A stretch of 22,509 nt of DNA from a virus, in the IMG/VR virus record IMGVR_UViG_3300045994_000173, positions 1-22,509 of that record; one strand, 5' to 3'. The position numbers and the translations under genes are program-made. Shown here in pieces: positions 1 through 7,716 of this stretch; the stretch's first letter is position 1; each line of letters begins with the position of its first letter. The notes beneath the pieces were generated by a model, which worked only from the letters and a program-made list of their open reading frames with translations, was not told the origin of the DNA and ran no database searches.

Positions 1-1134
1 ACTTTTGCTTTAGCATTTCAATATAAGAGCAATCTTGAAGATGTGTTTAAAACTGTTCTACCATGGGAAACACTTATATTCAATTATCTTGCGTCTAAGA
101 AAATTGCAGTTCCTCCTAGAATGAATATTCCAGATGGTGCATTTGAAGGTGCATATGTTAAACAACCTAAACAGGGTATGTATGGTTGGACAATGAGTTT
201 TGACTTTAGTGCATTGTACAGTTCTATTATGCAGCAATGGAATATTTCACCTGAGACATTTGTTTCACCTGATATTGATTTGAATGTTGATATGTGTTTA
301 AGTAATTCTTCTGAATATGTCAATGCTCAGGAAATTGCAAAAGAACGAAACTGTACATTAGCTGCAAATGGTGCGATGTTTGATAAGAGTATAAACGGAT
401 TTCTTCCTACAATTCTTAAAGAACTAAAAGCAAATCGCGATGCTGCTAAGAATAAGATGCTTGAATTTGAAAAATTATATGAAGTCAATGGTGATAAAAC
501 ATTAGTACCAAACATATCAAGTCTTAACAATGAACAGACTGCATTAAAACTTCTAGGTAACGGAGTATATGGTGCAGGCGGTAATAAAGGGTTTCATTAC
601 TATAATTACAAAGCAGCCGAAGCTATTACTTTATGCGGTCAATATTCAAATAAACACTTAGAGAAATCTTTAAATGTTGCTGTGAATAAAATTCTTGGTA
701 CTACTGATGTTGATTACATTATCTACTGCGATACGGATAGTGTGGTAGGAGATTCTATTGTCAATGTAAATGGGATTGATATTACAATAGCAGATTTATA
801 TGACCAATTTAATGAGTTTGCAGAATTTAACGATTTGAAAAAATCATATGTTAAGGTTTGTAATAATTCATTTGTTAATAGTGTAAATTCTAATGGTGAA
901 ATTGAGCCTAAGGAAATACGTTATATAATGAAGCATCGTGTTAAAAAAGAGATGTTTAAAATAAGTTTTAATGGTAAGTCTGTTATTGTGACTGAAGATC
1001 ATGCGATTATAGTTAAACGAGATGGTATGTATATATCTGTTAACCCTAGAGAAATTTTAGGAACAGATTTATTAATAAATATTTCATCACAACAGTCGGT
1101 GTCGCAATATGAAAGTAATTTGCCAAGAGTGTAA
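1..1134 (+). CDS. 43: Family B DNA polymerase (T4 gp43 type), N-terminal fragment fused to N-terminal half of a split intein; 5' end cut by window
   Basis: This is the larger part of the phage replicative DNA polymerase, ending in an intein half. The frame is open from base 1, so the true start lies upstream. Palm motif A (FDFSALYSSI) is at 199-228, motif B (LKLLGNGVYG) at 544-573, and motif C begins as YCDTD at 724-738. The reading frame then leaves polymerase homology and enters an intein (Ser1 at 739). It stops at 1132-1134 with the catalytic motif unfinished. The rest of the polymerase is a separate gene at 2050-2985, so active enzyme should need protein trans-splicing. The stop overlaps the start of the endonuclease gene by 26 bases. 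Family assignment rests on the three motifs and on UvsX and gp41-type helicase downstream. Confidence 0.93.
   Translation, partial: TFALAFQYKSNLEDVFKTVLPWETLIFNYLASKKIAVPPRMNIPDGAFEGAYVKQPKQGMYGWTMSFDFSALYSSIMQQWNISPETFVSPDIDLNVDMCLSNSSEYVNAQEIAKERNCTLAANGAMFDKSINGFLPTILKELKANRDAAKNKMLEFEKLYEVNGDKTLVPNISSLNNEQTALKLLGNGVYGAGGNKGFHYYNYKAAEAITLCGQYSNKHLEKSLNVAVNKILGTTDVDYIIYCDTDSVVGDSIVNVNGIDITIADLYDQFNEFAEFNDLKKSYVKVCNNSFVNSVNSNGEIEPKEIRYIMKHRVKKEMFKISFNGKSVIVTEDHAIIVKRDGMYISVNPREILGTDLLINISSQQSVSQYESNLPRV
739..1131 (+). other. N-terminal half of split intein (IntN, 131 residues) at polymerase motif C
   Basis: The intein starts with Ser1 directly after the DTD of motif C. SVVGDSIVNVNG fits the intein N-terminal block A pattern (Ser/Cys1 followed by a GDS/GDT turn). 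GKSVIVTEDHAIIV is block B with the conserved T-x-x-H (TEDH). No DOD or HNH endonuclease domain is embedded. The half runs to the stop codon. Its partner is the 43-residue IntC at 2050-2178. Position and asymmetric split match natural split inteins, and the insertion site is the one known in family B polymerases as pol-c. The junction is inferred from motifs. Confidence 0.88.
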
Positions 1135-2089
1135 TAGGGAATTCAATCAGATAACATATAAACATTTAAAACGTCATAATTTAACAACTGTTGAATATTT
1201 AATTAAATATCCACGCGCTATGTTAGTATCAGAAGAAACCCGCCTCAAAAAGGATGTTGCAAGTTTGGAATCTTTTATCCGTCGCTTTGGTGAAAGTATA
1301 GGCACTATAAAATATGATGAATATGTTAAATTTCATAGTTATAAGAATTCATTTACGAGTAAATCTGCGAAGTATGGGTGGTCTAAAGACGAATTTGATA
1401 TGTTTAATAAGAGTAGGGCTGTAACATTAGAAAATCTTATTCTGAAGCATGGGGAAATTTCTGGTAATATTAAATTTATGGAGTATTGTAATAAACAAAA
1501 AGATGCAGGGTGTAGTCTATCATATTTTGTTTCAAATTATGGAGAAGTTGATGGTCTGTTAAAATATGAGACTTTAAATAAATCAAAAGCGAATTCGCTT
1601 GAAAATTATATGTTAAAATACGGAGAAGACGCTGGAATTTTAAAATATGAAGACTATTGTAATGCGGTAAGGTCACCATATTCTAAAATATCTCAAAAAT
1701 TATTTGACAGGATATTCGATAAAATTCAACTTGATGATGTATATTATGCTACTAAAACTATTGAATTTGGTAAACTTGATATTAAGAATGGTACGTACCG
1801 AAAATATGACTTTGTTATACCTTCACTTAAATTTTGTATTGAATTTAATGGAGATTTGTATCACGGAAACCCTAGACTTTATTCTGAAAATGATATTCCG
1901 AAATTTAAAGGTAATATTGATACTACTGCAGGTGATTTGTGGAAAAGAGATAAACAAAAAACTGAACTGCTAGAGTCTTTTGGTTATGATATTAGAGTTG
2001 TTTGGGAATGGGATTATAATAATGATTCAGAAAAGGTGGAGAATGAAATATGCAACTTAATTACACAGAAGCAAAAAACGCAACAATAG
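1109..2089 (+). CDS. Free-standing Vsr-like (EDxHD-type) homing endonuclease in the split intein gap
   Basis: This 326-residue protein is a probable DNA endonuclease that spreads the intein locus. Residues 5-23 form a putative C2H2 zinc finger (C5, C8, H19, H23) followed by TTVEYLIKYP, resembling Ros/MucR-type fingers found on phage homing enzymes. Residues 52-187 contain about four degenerate repeats with the core SLE-N-[YF]-x-x-K-[YF]-GE-x-x-G-x-[IL]-K-Y, likely DNA-binding. The C-terminal nuclease core has YDFVIPS (233-239), CIEFNGDLYHGNP (243-255) and WKRD (278-281), matching the E...D-x-x-H...D pattern of Vsr-related homing enzymes found in fractured phage genes. It is in a different frame from the polymerase, overlapping the N fragment by 26 bases and the C fragment by 40. 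The start ATG has no strong ribosome site, so coupling to polymerase translation is likely. Confidence 0.85.
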   Translation: MKVICQECNREFNQITYKHLKRHNLTTVEYLIKYPRAMLVSEETRLKKDVASLESFIRRFGESIGTIKYDEYVKFHSYKNSFTSKSAKYGWSKDEFDMFNKSRAVTLENLILKHGEISGNIKFMEYCNKQKDAGCSLSYFVSNYGEVDGLLKYETLNKSKANSLENYMLKYGEDAGILKYEDYCNAVRSPYSKISQKLFDRIFDKIQLDDVYYATKTIEFGKLDIKNGTYRKYDFVIPSLKFCIEFNGDLYHGNPRLYSENDIPKFKGNIDTTAGDLWKRDKQKTELLESFGYDIRVVWEWDYNNDSEKVENEICNLITQKQKTQQ

Positions 2090-2178
2090 AGTCTCTTGGT
2101 ATCCTAGATATAGATGTATATGATATAGAAGTTGACGCTAATCACAATTTTTTTGCAAATGATATACTTGTACATAAT
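2050..2178 (+). other. C-terminal half of split intein (IntC, 43 residues)
   Basis: Residues 1-43 of the downstream polymerase gene carry block F (VYDIEVDANHNFFAN) and block G (ILVHN) ending in His-Asn, followed by Ser at +1 as the extein nucleophile. These are all the residues needed for Asn cyclisation and transesterification. It pairs with IntN at 739-1131, and no in-frame continuity exists between the halves. Confidence 0.88.
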
Positions 2179-2985
2179 AGTGATTATGTTAATTGTCAGG
2201 CATTAGTTGATAGGTTTTGTGTTGGTAAATCTAAAGATGAAATTGTTGCGTTTTTAGATAAATTTGCAAAAACTGTTTGTCAGCCTGTTGTTAATAAGTC
2301 TGTATCAGAAATATTTGATAAGATGAATTGTAAGAATCGAGTAATGGGTTCTAAACGTGAAGCTATCGCATCTGGTGCATTATTTCGTGGTAAAAAGAAT
2401 TATGCGTTATATGTTCACAATTCAGAAGGTGTTTCATATAATCCCCCAAAACTTAAAACAATTGGTATTGAAATTGTACGTTCTTCTACCCCCGGTTGGT
2501 GTAGAAAGAAACTAAAAGAAGCTTTGATGATGTTGTTTGAAAAACCTGAAGAAGAATTTAAAGAGTACTTTGCTAAGATAGAACAAGAATTTTTATCTTT
2601 ATCTGCTGCCGAAATTGCATTTCCTAGAGGTGTTAATAATATTGATAAGTGGCATGATAAGTTTAAGATAAAGAAAGGGTGTCCTATTCATGTTCGTGGT
2701 GCAATAGTTTTCAATAAAGCTATTACTGAGTTGCATGGACTTTCTGGTATTCAATCTGGTGACAAGATTAAATTTGTTTACATGAAGTTACCAAATCCTC
2801 TTAGAGAAAATGTATTTGGATTTCCGTCAAATGTTAAATTTCCATCTGAATTGAAATTGGAAAAGTATATTGATTATGACACTCAATTTATTAAAACATT
2901 TGAGAGTCCTATGAGGTCATTGACTGACGTAGCCGGATGGAAATTAAGAGATGAAAGTTCATTAGAATCCTTTTTTGGAGGTTAA
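2050..2985 (+). CDS. 43: Split intein C-terminal half fused to C-terminal fragment of DNA polymerase
   Basis: This 311-residue protein begins with a 43-residue IntC and continues as the polymerase thumb and C-terminus. A GGTGGAG ribosome site at 2035-2041 supports the ATG. After the intein Asn, the extein starts with Ser44, so splicing would restore YCDTD-S-DYVNC, a complete motif C with both catalytic aspartates upstream of the joint. Further family B signatures include the VMGSKREAIASGA stretch and KKNYALYVHN near residues 115-125. The C-terminal SSLESFFGG resembles the short clamp-binding tail of T4 gp43. With the fragment at 1-1134 it makes one polymerase. Confidence 0.92.
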   Translation: MQLNYTEAKNATIESLGILDIDVYDIEVDANHNFFANDILVHNSDYVNCQALVDRFCVGKSKDEIVAFLDKFAKTVCQPVVNKSVSEIFDKMNCKNRVMGSKREAIASGALFRGKKNYALYVHNSEGVSYNPPKLKTIGIEIVRSSTPGWCRKKLKEALMMLFEKPEEEFKEYFAKIEQEFLSLSAAEIAFPRGVNNIDKWHDKFKIKKGCPIHVRGAIVFNKAITELHGLSGIQSGDKIKFVYMKLPNPLRENVFGFPSNVKFPSELKLEKYIDYDTQFIKTFESPMRSLTDVAGWKLRDESSLESFFGG

Positions 2986-2986
2986 C

Positions 2987-3379
2987 ATGTTTGAATTGTT
3001 GAATTTTAGAAATATACTAAAATTACTTGAACGAGGTAATGGTAAAACATCTTATATCAAACAACAAGCAGTTGAGCATTTAATGATTGGTAATGGAGTT
3101 TTGTTTATTGTAGTTAGAAATTCAGCGTATATTGGAACTCTTAAACATGAGATATATTCCGTATTACCAGAAGCATATAAAGGTATTCTTGTTTCAATTC
3201 AAGGACATGAAATGAAAACTGATTATTCAACTGTTAGATTTATTACATATAATTCATTGTTATCAGATAGTCAACTTTGCGGTTTAAAATGTAATGATAT
3301 TTTATTTGACTGTCCAGAATTATTATTTGATATTAAGTTATTTGAAAAATTAATTCCAATATTATCTCGTGATAAATAA
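2987..3379 (+). CDS. Small P-loop NTPase-like protein, function unknown
   Basis: This 130-residue protein follows the polymerase stop by one base. GGAGG at 2977-2981 is five bases before ATG 2987, which decides this start over an in-frame codon at 2975. Residues 16-24 (ERGNGKTSY) resemble a Walker A/helicase motif I but lack the usual first glycine. VLFIVVRNS near residue 40 resembles a motif Ia strand. ILFDCPELL near residue 105 could be a degenerate Walker B (D-x-P-E). It is too short for a complete helicase or terminase core, so it may be a reduced accessory ATPase or a relic. Its place between polymerase and UvsX suggests a replication or recombination role, which is inference. Confidence 0.75.
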   Translation: MFELLNFRNILKLLERGNGKTSYIKQQAVEHLMIGNGVLFIVVRNSAYIGTLKHEIYSVLPEAYKGILVSIQGHEMKTDYSTVRFITYNSLLSDSQLCGLKCNDILFDCPELLFDIKLFEKLIPILSRDK

Positions 3380-3441
3380 ATTCATGGTTATATACAATCC
3401 ATGTAACAATCAAAATTGTAAATTGAAAATAGGGAAATAAA

Positions 3442-4476
3442 ATGAGTTTGTTAGAAAAATTAAAAGCAGCTGGAAGTATCAAATCAGAAACTATTGCAGA
3501 GTCTAGTTTCTTCAAACCTAAAGATATAATTCAAACAGCAATACCTATCATTAATTGCGCCTTTACTGGTGCACTAGATGGTGGTCTTGTATCAGGTCTA
3601 ACATGTATAGCAGGGCCTAGCCGACATTTCAAGAGTAATCTTGGATTGGTTGCAATCAAAGCTTATATGTCAAAATATAAAGATGCAATATGTCTTTTCT
3701 ATGATTCGGAATTTGGTATTACTCCAGAATATCTTGCCGCACATGGTATTGATATGACTAGAGTGATTCACTTACCAATTGAGCACATTGAGCAATTAAA
3801 ATTCGATTTAGTTAAAAAATTGGAAGAAATTAAGAAATCGGATAAGGTCATTATTTTTATTGATTCTATTGGAAATCTTGCAAGCAAAAAAGAAGTAGAA
3901 GATGCTAATGACGGTAAGAGTGTAGCGGATATGACTCGTGCAAAAAGTATGAAATCTTTATTCCGTATCATTACACCTCATCTCACATTAAAAGACATTC
4001 CTTGTATTGTGATTAACCATACTTATGAAACTCAAGAAATGTTTTCAAAGCAGGTTGTTAGTGGTGGCACTGGTGTAATGTATAGTTCCAATAATGTATG
4101 GATTATTGGTCGTTCTCAGGAAAAAGACGGTACGGATTTAGTTGGATATAGTTTCACCATTAATATTGAAAAATCTCGTTTTGTTAAAGAAAAGAGTAAG
4201 CTAAAATTTTTAGTTCGTTTCGATGGTGGTATTGATAAGTATTCAGGTTTACTTGACTTGGCATTAGAATCTGGACATGTGAAGAAGCCTTCAAATGGTT
4301 GGTATTCAAGAGTAGATACAACTACGGGTGAAATTGAAGAAAAGAAATACAGAGAGTTAGATACTCACAATAAAGATTTCTGGAAGCCAATTTTGCAAGA
4401 TAAAACTTATCATGATTTTGTTAGAAATAATTTTCAATTAGCCGTAACTTCGATTCAATTTGCAGAGGAAGAATAG
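3442..4476 (+). CDS. uvsX: UvsX-type RecA-like recombinase
   Basis: This is the phage strand-exchange ATPase that forms filaments on single-stranded DNA for recombination-dependent replication and repair. At 344 residues it is shorter than T4 UvsX (about 390), mainly in the C-terminal acidic region, although it still ends in FAEEE. Walker A is GPSRHFKS (58-65) in the characteristic UvsX form. The catalytic region FYDSEFGITPEYL (86-98), Walker B IIFIDS (137-142) and the loop region NHTYETQEMF (192-201) all closely match T4 UvsX. The 62-base leader carries AGGGAA before ATG 3442. The next gene starts on the last base of its TAG stop, so they are probably co-translated. Confidence 0.97.
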   Translation: MSLLEKLKAAGSIKSETIAESSFFKPKDIIQTAIPIINCAFTGALDGGLVSGLTCIAGPSRHFKSNLGLVAIKAYMSKYKDAICLFYDSEFGITPEYLAAHGIDMTRVIHLPIEHIEQLKFDLVKKLEEIKKSDKVIIFIDSIGNLASKKEVEDANDGKSVADMTRAKSMKSLFRIITPHLTLKDIPCIVINHTYETQEMFSKQVVSGGTGVMYSSNNVWIIGRSQEKDGTDLVGYSFTINIEKSRFVKEKSKLKFLVRFDGGIDKYSGLLDLALESGHVKKPSNGWYSRVDTTTGEIEEKKYRELDTHNKDFWKPILQDKTYHDFVRNNFQLAVTSIQFAEEE

Positions 4477-4784
4477 TGATTAATTTCCATGAATGGGCTG
4501 AAATATTACCAACTGAAGTAAATGGTTTTCAAGTTATAAAGATTAAAAAGGGATTATTTAGAAATCTTGAATATATTTACGGTGCAGTTTCTTTTGATGA
4601 AACCGAAGAAGAAATTCACCTTAAATTTGAATATGAAATTATGAATGGTCATGATATTGCTCCGTTGCATTTAGAGCAATTTAAAGTGTTGCTTGGCGAT
4701 TTATTGTGCAGTATAATTGATGCTCAAATGAAAAACGAGGAGGTTGTATATTATGGTGGTACAGATGGAGCAGTCAACAATTAA
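4476..4784 (+). CDS. Conserved-looking hypothetical protein in the T4 gene 40 position
   Basis: I do not recognise this 102-residue protein. It would start with GTG at 4476, sharing one base with the uvsX stop codon, which suggests translational coupling because no good ribosome site is present. It is acidic, with an EETEEEIHLKFEYEI-like stretch near residues 42-57 and no clear membrane segment or metal site. In T4 the head-vertex chaperone gene 40 lies between uvsX and 41, the same position. I see no sequence evidence for homology, so the comparison is positional only. Confidence 0.75.
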   Translation: MINFHEWAEILPTEVNGFQVIKIKKGLFRNLEYIYGAVSFDETEEEIHLKFEYEIMNGHDIAPLHLEQFKVLLGDLLCSIIDAQMKNEEVVYYGGTDGAVNN

Positions 4785-4986
4785 TTTACCTTTATATACA
4801 AAAACTAAGAATGGATTAGATGCTGTTGTATTTTTTGAACGAGCATCTATAAACTTTCCATTCTTAGGAATGTATTTCACCGAAGAACAGTGGTATCCTA
4901 TAAGATGGACTGCTGAAGGTAAAGCATACCCTGATAATGAACATCCATTAGATTTAATTCTAATGACAAAGGTGACTAATGAGTGA
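4753..4986 (+). CDS. Small hypothetical protein between uvsX and helicase
   Basis: This is a 77-residue protein of unknown function. A strong GAGGAGG at 4737-4743 lies nine bases before ATG 4753, making that the preferred start over an in-frame TTG at 4744. The gene begins 32 bases before the upstream stop and ends 8 bases inside the helicase gene. It has an aromatic segment, FTEEQWYPIRWTAEGKAY, followed by EHPLDLIL. It has no signal peptide or membrane helix. A short Trp-rich fold followed by a DLI strand recurs in phage small proteins, but no function can be assigned. Confidence 0.78.
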   Translation: MVVQMEQSTINLPLYTKTKNGLDAVVFFERASINFPFLGMYFTEEQWYPIRWTAEGKAYPDNEHPLDLILMTKVTNE

Positions 4987-6355
4987 TTTTACTGTCGAGC
5001 ATACTGTATTAGAGAATCTTATAAATTCTGATGAATATTTTAGGGCTGTTATACCTCATATCAAAGAAGAGTATTTTGATAGTAGAGTAGAACAAACTCT
5101 AGTTAAATTTATTCAAGCTTTTTCTGAAAAACATAATAAAGCTCCTAATCAAAGAATTCTAAGTTTAATGGCTAAAGAATACACCGGATTTTCTCAGGAT
5201 GAATATGTTGAAGCAAAAGAATATATTGATGTTCTTTCCGGTAAAGAAGAAAACACTGAATGGTTATTAGAAAGAACAGAGAAGTTTTGTAAGGATAAAG
5301 CTGTTTATAATTCTATCATGCAAGCCATCCAAATTCTTGATGGTAAAGATGAAAAGTTTAATAAAGAGGCAATTCCTTCAATTCTTCAAGAGGCTTTATC
5401 AATATCATTCGATAGGTCTGTTGGGCATAATTACTTTGAAAATGCAGAAGAACGCTTTGATTTTTATAGTAAGAAAGAAGATAAGATTCCTTTCAGACTA
5501 GACTATCTTAATAAGATTACATCAGGTGGAGCATCTAGAGGTACTTTACAAGCTGCTCTTGCTGGTGTGAATGTAGGGAAATCTATTTTCTTATGTGATT
5601 TATCGGCCGGTTACTTATCAATGGGTTATAATGTACTTTATATCACATTGGAAATGGCTGAAGAGAAGATTGCTGAACGCATTGACTGTAATCTTCTAGA
5701 CATTGAAATTGATAATCTTCATAAAATGAGTAAAGCTGACTTCTTGAATGGAGTCAAAGGAATTGAATCAAAGTCTCATGGTAAGTTGGTTATCAAAGAA
5801 TTTCCTACAGGTGGTGCCCATGTAGGTCACTTCAGAGCATTGATTGACGAATTAAAAGTAAAGCAGAATTTCAAGCCAGATGTTATTTGTGTTGATTATA
5901 TCAATATTTGTGCATCTCAAAAATACAAGAGTAATAATTATCAATCATATCAAGCTGTTAAAGCTATTGCAGAAGAATTGCGTGGTATGATGATGGAATT
6001 AAATTGTGTTGGTTGGACGGCTACACAATTAACTCGTGCGGGTTTGAATAATTCCGACTTTGATATGGCTGATACTTCAGAAAGTATAGGATTACCCGCA
6101 ACATTGGATATGTTCTTAGGTATTATTAGAACCGAAGAATTGGATAAAATGGGTCAGTTGATGTTTAAGCAATTAAAATCTAGATATGGTGATTTAAATC
6201 GCTATAAGAAGTTTTTGATTGGTATTGACATTCATAAATTCCGATTATATGATATACCGGAGAATCAACAAGGTTCTTTAGATGATGCCGGTTATACGGA
6301 TTCTACTTCACCTAGAAAAGCGCAATTCGATGTAAGTGAAATAAATTTTGATTGA
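4979..6355 (+). CDS. 41: Replicative DNA helicase, DnaB/T4 gp41 family
   Basis: This is the hexameric 5'-3' helicase that unwinds the phage fork and works with primase. Its 458 residues are close to T4 gp41 (475). Residues 1-150 are a helical N-terminal domain as in DnaB. The RecA-like motor begins with the GGASRGTL entry strand (183-190), Walker A AGVNVGKS (195-202) and catalytic Glu225 in YITLEMAEEK. Walker B is VICVDYINI (302-310, Asp306), and the ATQLTRAG sensor follows. Arg and Lys residues in KQLKSRYGDLNRYKK are candidates for the arginine finger. The TGA stop lies inside the -35 box of the next promoter, so the replication unit probably ends functionally here. Confidence 0.95.
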   Translation: MSDFTVEHTVLENLINSDEYFRAVIPHIKEEYFDSRVEQTLVKFIQAFSEKHNKAPNQRILSLMAKEYTGFSQDEYVEAKEYIDVLSGKEENTEWLLERTEKFCKDKAVYNSIMQAIQILDGKDEKFNKEAIPSILQEALSISFDRSVGHNYFENAEERFDFYSKKEDKIPFRLDYLNKITSGGASRGTLQAALAGVNVGKSIFLCDLSAGYLSMGYNVLYITLEMAEEKIAERIDCNLLDIEIDNLHKMSKADFLNGVKGIESKSHGKLVIKEFPTGGAHVGHFRALIDELKVKQNFKPDVICVDYINICASQKYKSNNYQSYQAVKAIAEELRGMMMELNCVGWTATQLTRAGLNNSDFDMADTSESIGLPATLDMFLGIIRTEELDKMGQLMFKQLKSRYGDLNRYKKFLIGIDIHKFRLYDIPENQQGSLDDAGYTDSTSPRKAQFDVSEINFD

Positions 6356-6380
6356 CATTTAATATAATATGTGTTATTAT
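6352..6380 (+). promoter_or_regulatory. Sigma70-type promoter P1 upstream of the 6408 gene
   Basis: TTGACA at 6352-6357, a 17-base spacer and TATTAT at 6375-6380 with an extended TG at 6372-6373. The helicase stop codon TGA (6353-6355) is inside the -35 hexamer. Its first 12 bases, TTGACATTTAAT, recur at 13797 and 16168. Confidence 0.85.
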
Positions 6381-6407
6381 ACAAGAAAATGAAATGCGGA
6401 GAACAAA

Positions 6408-6662
6408 ATGAAAAATATAAAAATTAGTGAAGAAGAGTTTGAAATTATTTCTGAAGATAGTGGAACTATCGTAAAAGAAATTGAAAAGCATTATCGTCAT
6501 AATGGTTCATTGTATGAATATGTATTTCAACGAGATAAGAAGTATTATATGATTAGTGAATACATCTTTGAAGAAACTGGTACTTCTGACTGGTTTTGGC
6601 CTGTAGATGCCTTTCAAGTTGAACCCTATGAAGTATTAACTACTGAATATCGAGCTGTGTAA
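6408..6662 (+). CDS. Hypothetical acidic protein, first gene after promoter P1
   Basis: This is an unrecognised 84-residue protein. CGGAGA at 6397-6402 is the ribosome site for ATG 6408. It is rich in Glu and aromatic residues, with segments such as EYVFQRDKKYYMISEYIF (residues 37-54) and SDWFWPVDAF. That pattern suggests a small beta-rich soluble fold; there is no signal peptide or membrane helix. It overlaps the next gene by one base (TAATG), so the two are probably translated together. Confidence 0.78.
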   Translation: MKNIKISEEEFEIISEDSGTIVKEIEKHYRHNGSLYEYVFQRDKKYYMISEYIFEETGTSDWFWPVDAFQVEPYEVLTTEYRAV

Positions 6663-6880
6663 TGGAAGTAATTCATTATCTCTCAAATTTAGCTACCCAA
6701 TTTGCGGGACCTTTAGGTTCACCTATATGGTATATTATAGGTGCAGTTGTTGTTACGATATTTCTTGCAAGATGGGCTAGTGCTATTAGAACTTTATTAC
6801 CTTTCTTTGGCGCATTTTCTCTCATATTCATTATTGTATGGATTTTAACCGGACTAGGAGTTTTACATTGGACAATTTAA
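6662..6880 (+). CDS. Small two-helix inner-membrane protein
   Basis: This 72-residue protein has two predicted membrane segments, roughly residues 22-38 (PIWYIIGAVVVTIFLA) and 46-66 (LPFFGAFSLIFIIVWIL). They are joined by a short loop containing two arginines (RWASAIRT), so the loop should face the cytoplasm. It has no lipobox or cleavable signal. The ATG shares a base with the preceding stop. Small hydrophobic phage proteins of this kind include holins and superinfection-exclusion proteins, but no lysin is adjacent and the role is unknown. Confidence 0.75.
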   Translation: MEVIHYLSNLATQFAGPLGSPIWYIIGAVVVTIFLARWASAIRTLLPFFGAFSLIFIIVWILTGLGVLHWTI

Positions 6881-7704
6881 AAATTCGTGTATATTCCGAC
6901 TTACATGAAGATCAATATGCGAGGTATGCTTCTACTAAAGGTGAGAAGTGTTTTTGGTATCCACCTGAGTTACCAGATGATAAAGAAACCATTCTTGTAT
7001 TGGCCGGTGACTTATGGGTTGGTACTAAATGGATTGAATGGGCTGGTTTCTCATGGATTTCTAAAGTTGCTCAAAAATTTAAACATGTTATAATTGTACT
7101 GGGTAATCATGATTTATGGGCGAATGGTGATTTAACTATTACAAATTGTGGTGATAAGTGTAATTCAATGTTATCAGATTATCAGTTACATAATGTAACA
7201 GTATTGGATAAATCTACATTTTCAATTGGTAATTATATTTTTGTTGGTGCTACTTTATGGACTGATATGAATCATGCTGACCCGCTTGCTATGATGCATG
7301 TAAATACTTACATGTATCAAGACGGTAAATGTAAATACCGTACTGGGGAAAATGGTTTATATGAAAAGTTTACTTCTGAAAGATGGATAAACACTCATAT
7401 AAAACATCGTGATTATATTGCGAAAATTGCAAGTGATAATAAAGATAAGAAGGTTGTTGTAGTAACACATCATGCCCCTCTTTGGTCTTTGGTGTGTCCT
7501 ATGTATATAGGTGACTCTGCTAATTGTTATTATGTTAGTGATTTATCTGATATTATTATTGATAATCAGAATATAGTTGCATGGATCTATGGACATGTTC
7601 ATTGTAGACACGATGATTATATGTTAAAGACCAGATTGATTAACAATGCTGTAGGATATATTGGTGAGTTAGATGAATCAACTCATGAAGTAATAATTTT
7701 ATAA
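6868..7704 (+). CDS. Calcineurin-like metallophosphoesterase
   Basis: This is a binuclear metal-dependent phosphoesterase of 278 residues, probably cytoplasmic. All five family motifs are present in order: SDLH (10-13, D-x-H), LAGDLW, GNHDLW, VVTHHAP and YGHVH. I prefer TTG at 6868 as the start because AGGAG at 6856-6860 lies seven bases upstream. The in-frame ATG at 6838 has no ribosome site and would add ten residues before the first beta strand. It overlaps the membrane-protein gene by 13 bases. The substrate could be a phosphoprotein, nucleotide or nucleic acid end. It lacks the nuclease capping domain of gp47/Mre11, so it is not the recombination nuclease. Confidence 0.9.
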   Translation: MDNLKIRVYSDLHEDQYARYASTKGEKCFWYPPELPDDKETILVLAGDLWVGTKWIEWAGFSWISKVAQKFKHVIIVLGNHDLWANGDLTITNCGDKCNSMLSDYQLHNVTVLDKSTFSIGNYIFVGATLWTDMNHADPLAMMHVNTYMYQDGKCKYRTGENGLYEKFTSERWINTHIKHRDYIAKIASDNKDKKVVVVTHHAPLWSLVCPMYIGDSANCYYVSDLSDIIIDNQNIVAWIYGHVHCRHDDYMLKTRLINNAVGYIGELDESTHEVIIL

Positions 7705-7716
7705 TGGAGGCGTAGA

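Noticed and set aside
1132-1134. The polymerase stop codon as a pseudogene or sequencing frameshift
   Set aside because: Both intein halves are complete with their key residues, the endonuclease gene between them is intact, and the second half has its own ribosome site. This fits a fractured gene with a split intein better than decay.
3384-3440. 18-codon frame upstream of uvsX
   Set aside because: It has no ribosome site and no recognisable sequence. Treated as an untranslated leader.
3380-3441. Promoter or regulatory hairpin in the uvsX leader (CATGG...CCATG)
   Set aside because: The stem is 5 bp with an 11-base loop and there is no good -35/-10 pair, so it is too weak to call.
4476-4784. 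T4 gp40 head-vertex chaperone
   Set aside because: Only the position between uvsX and the helicase agrees; I see no sequence resemblance.
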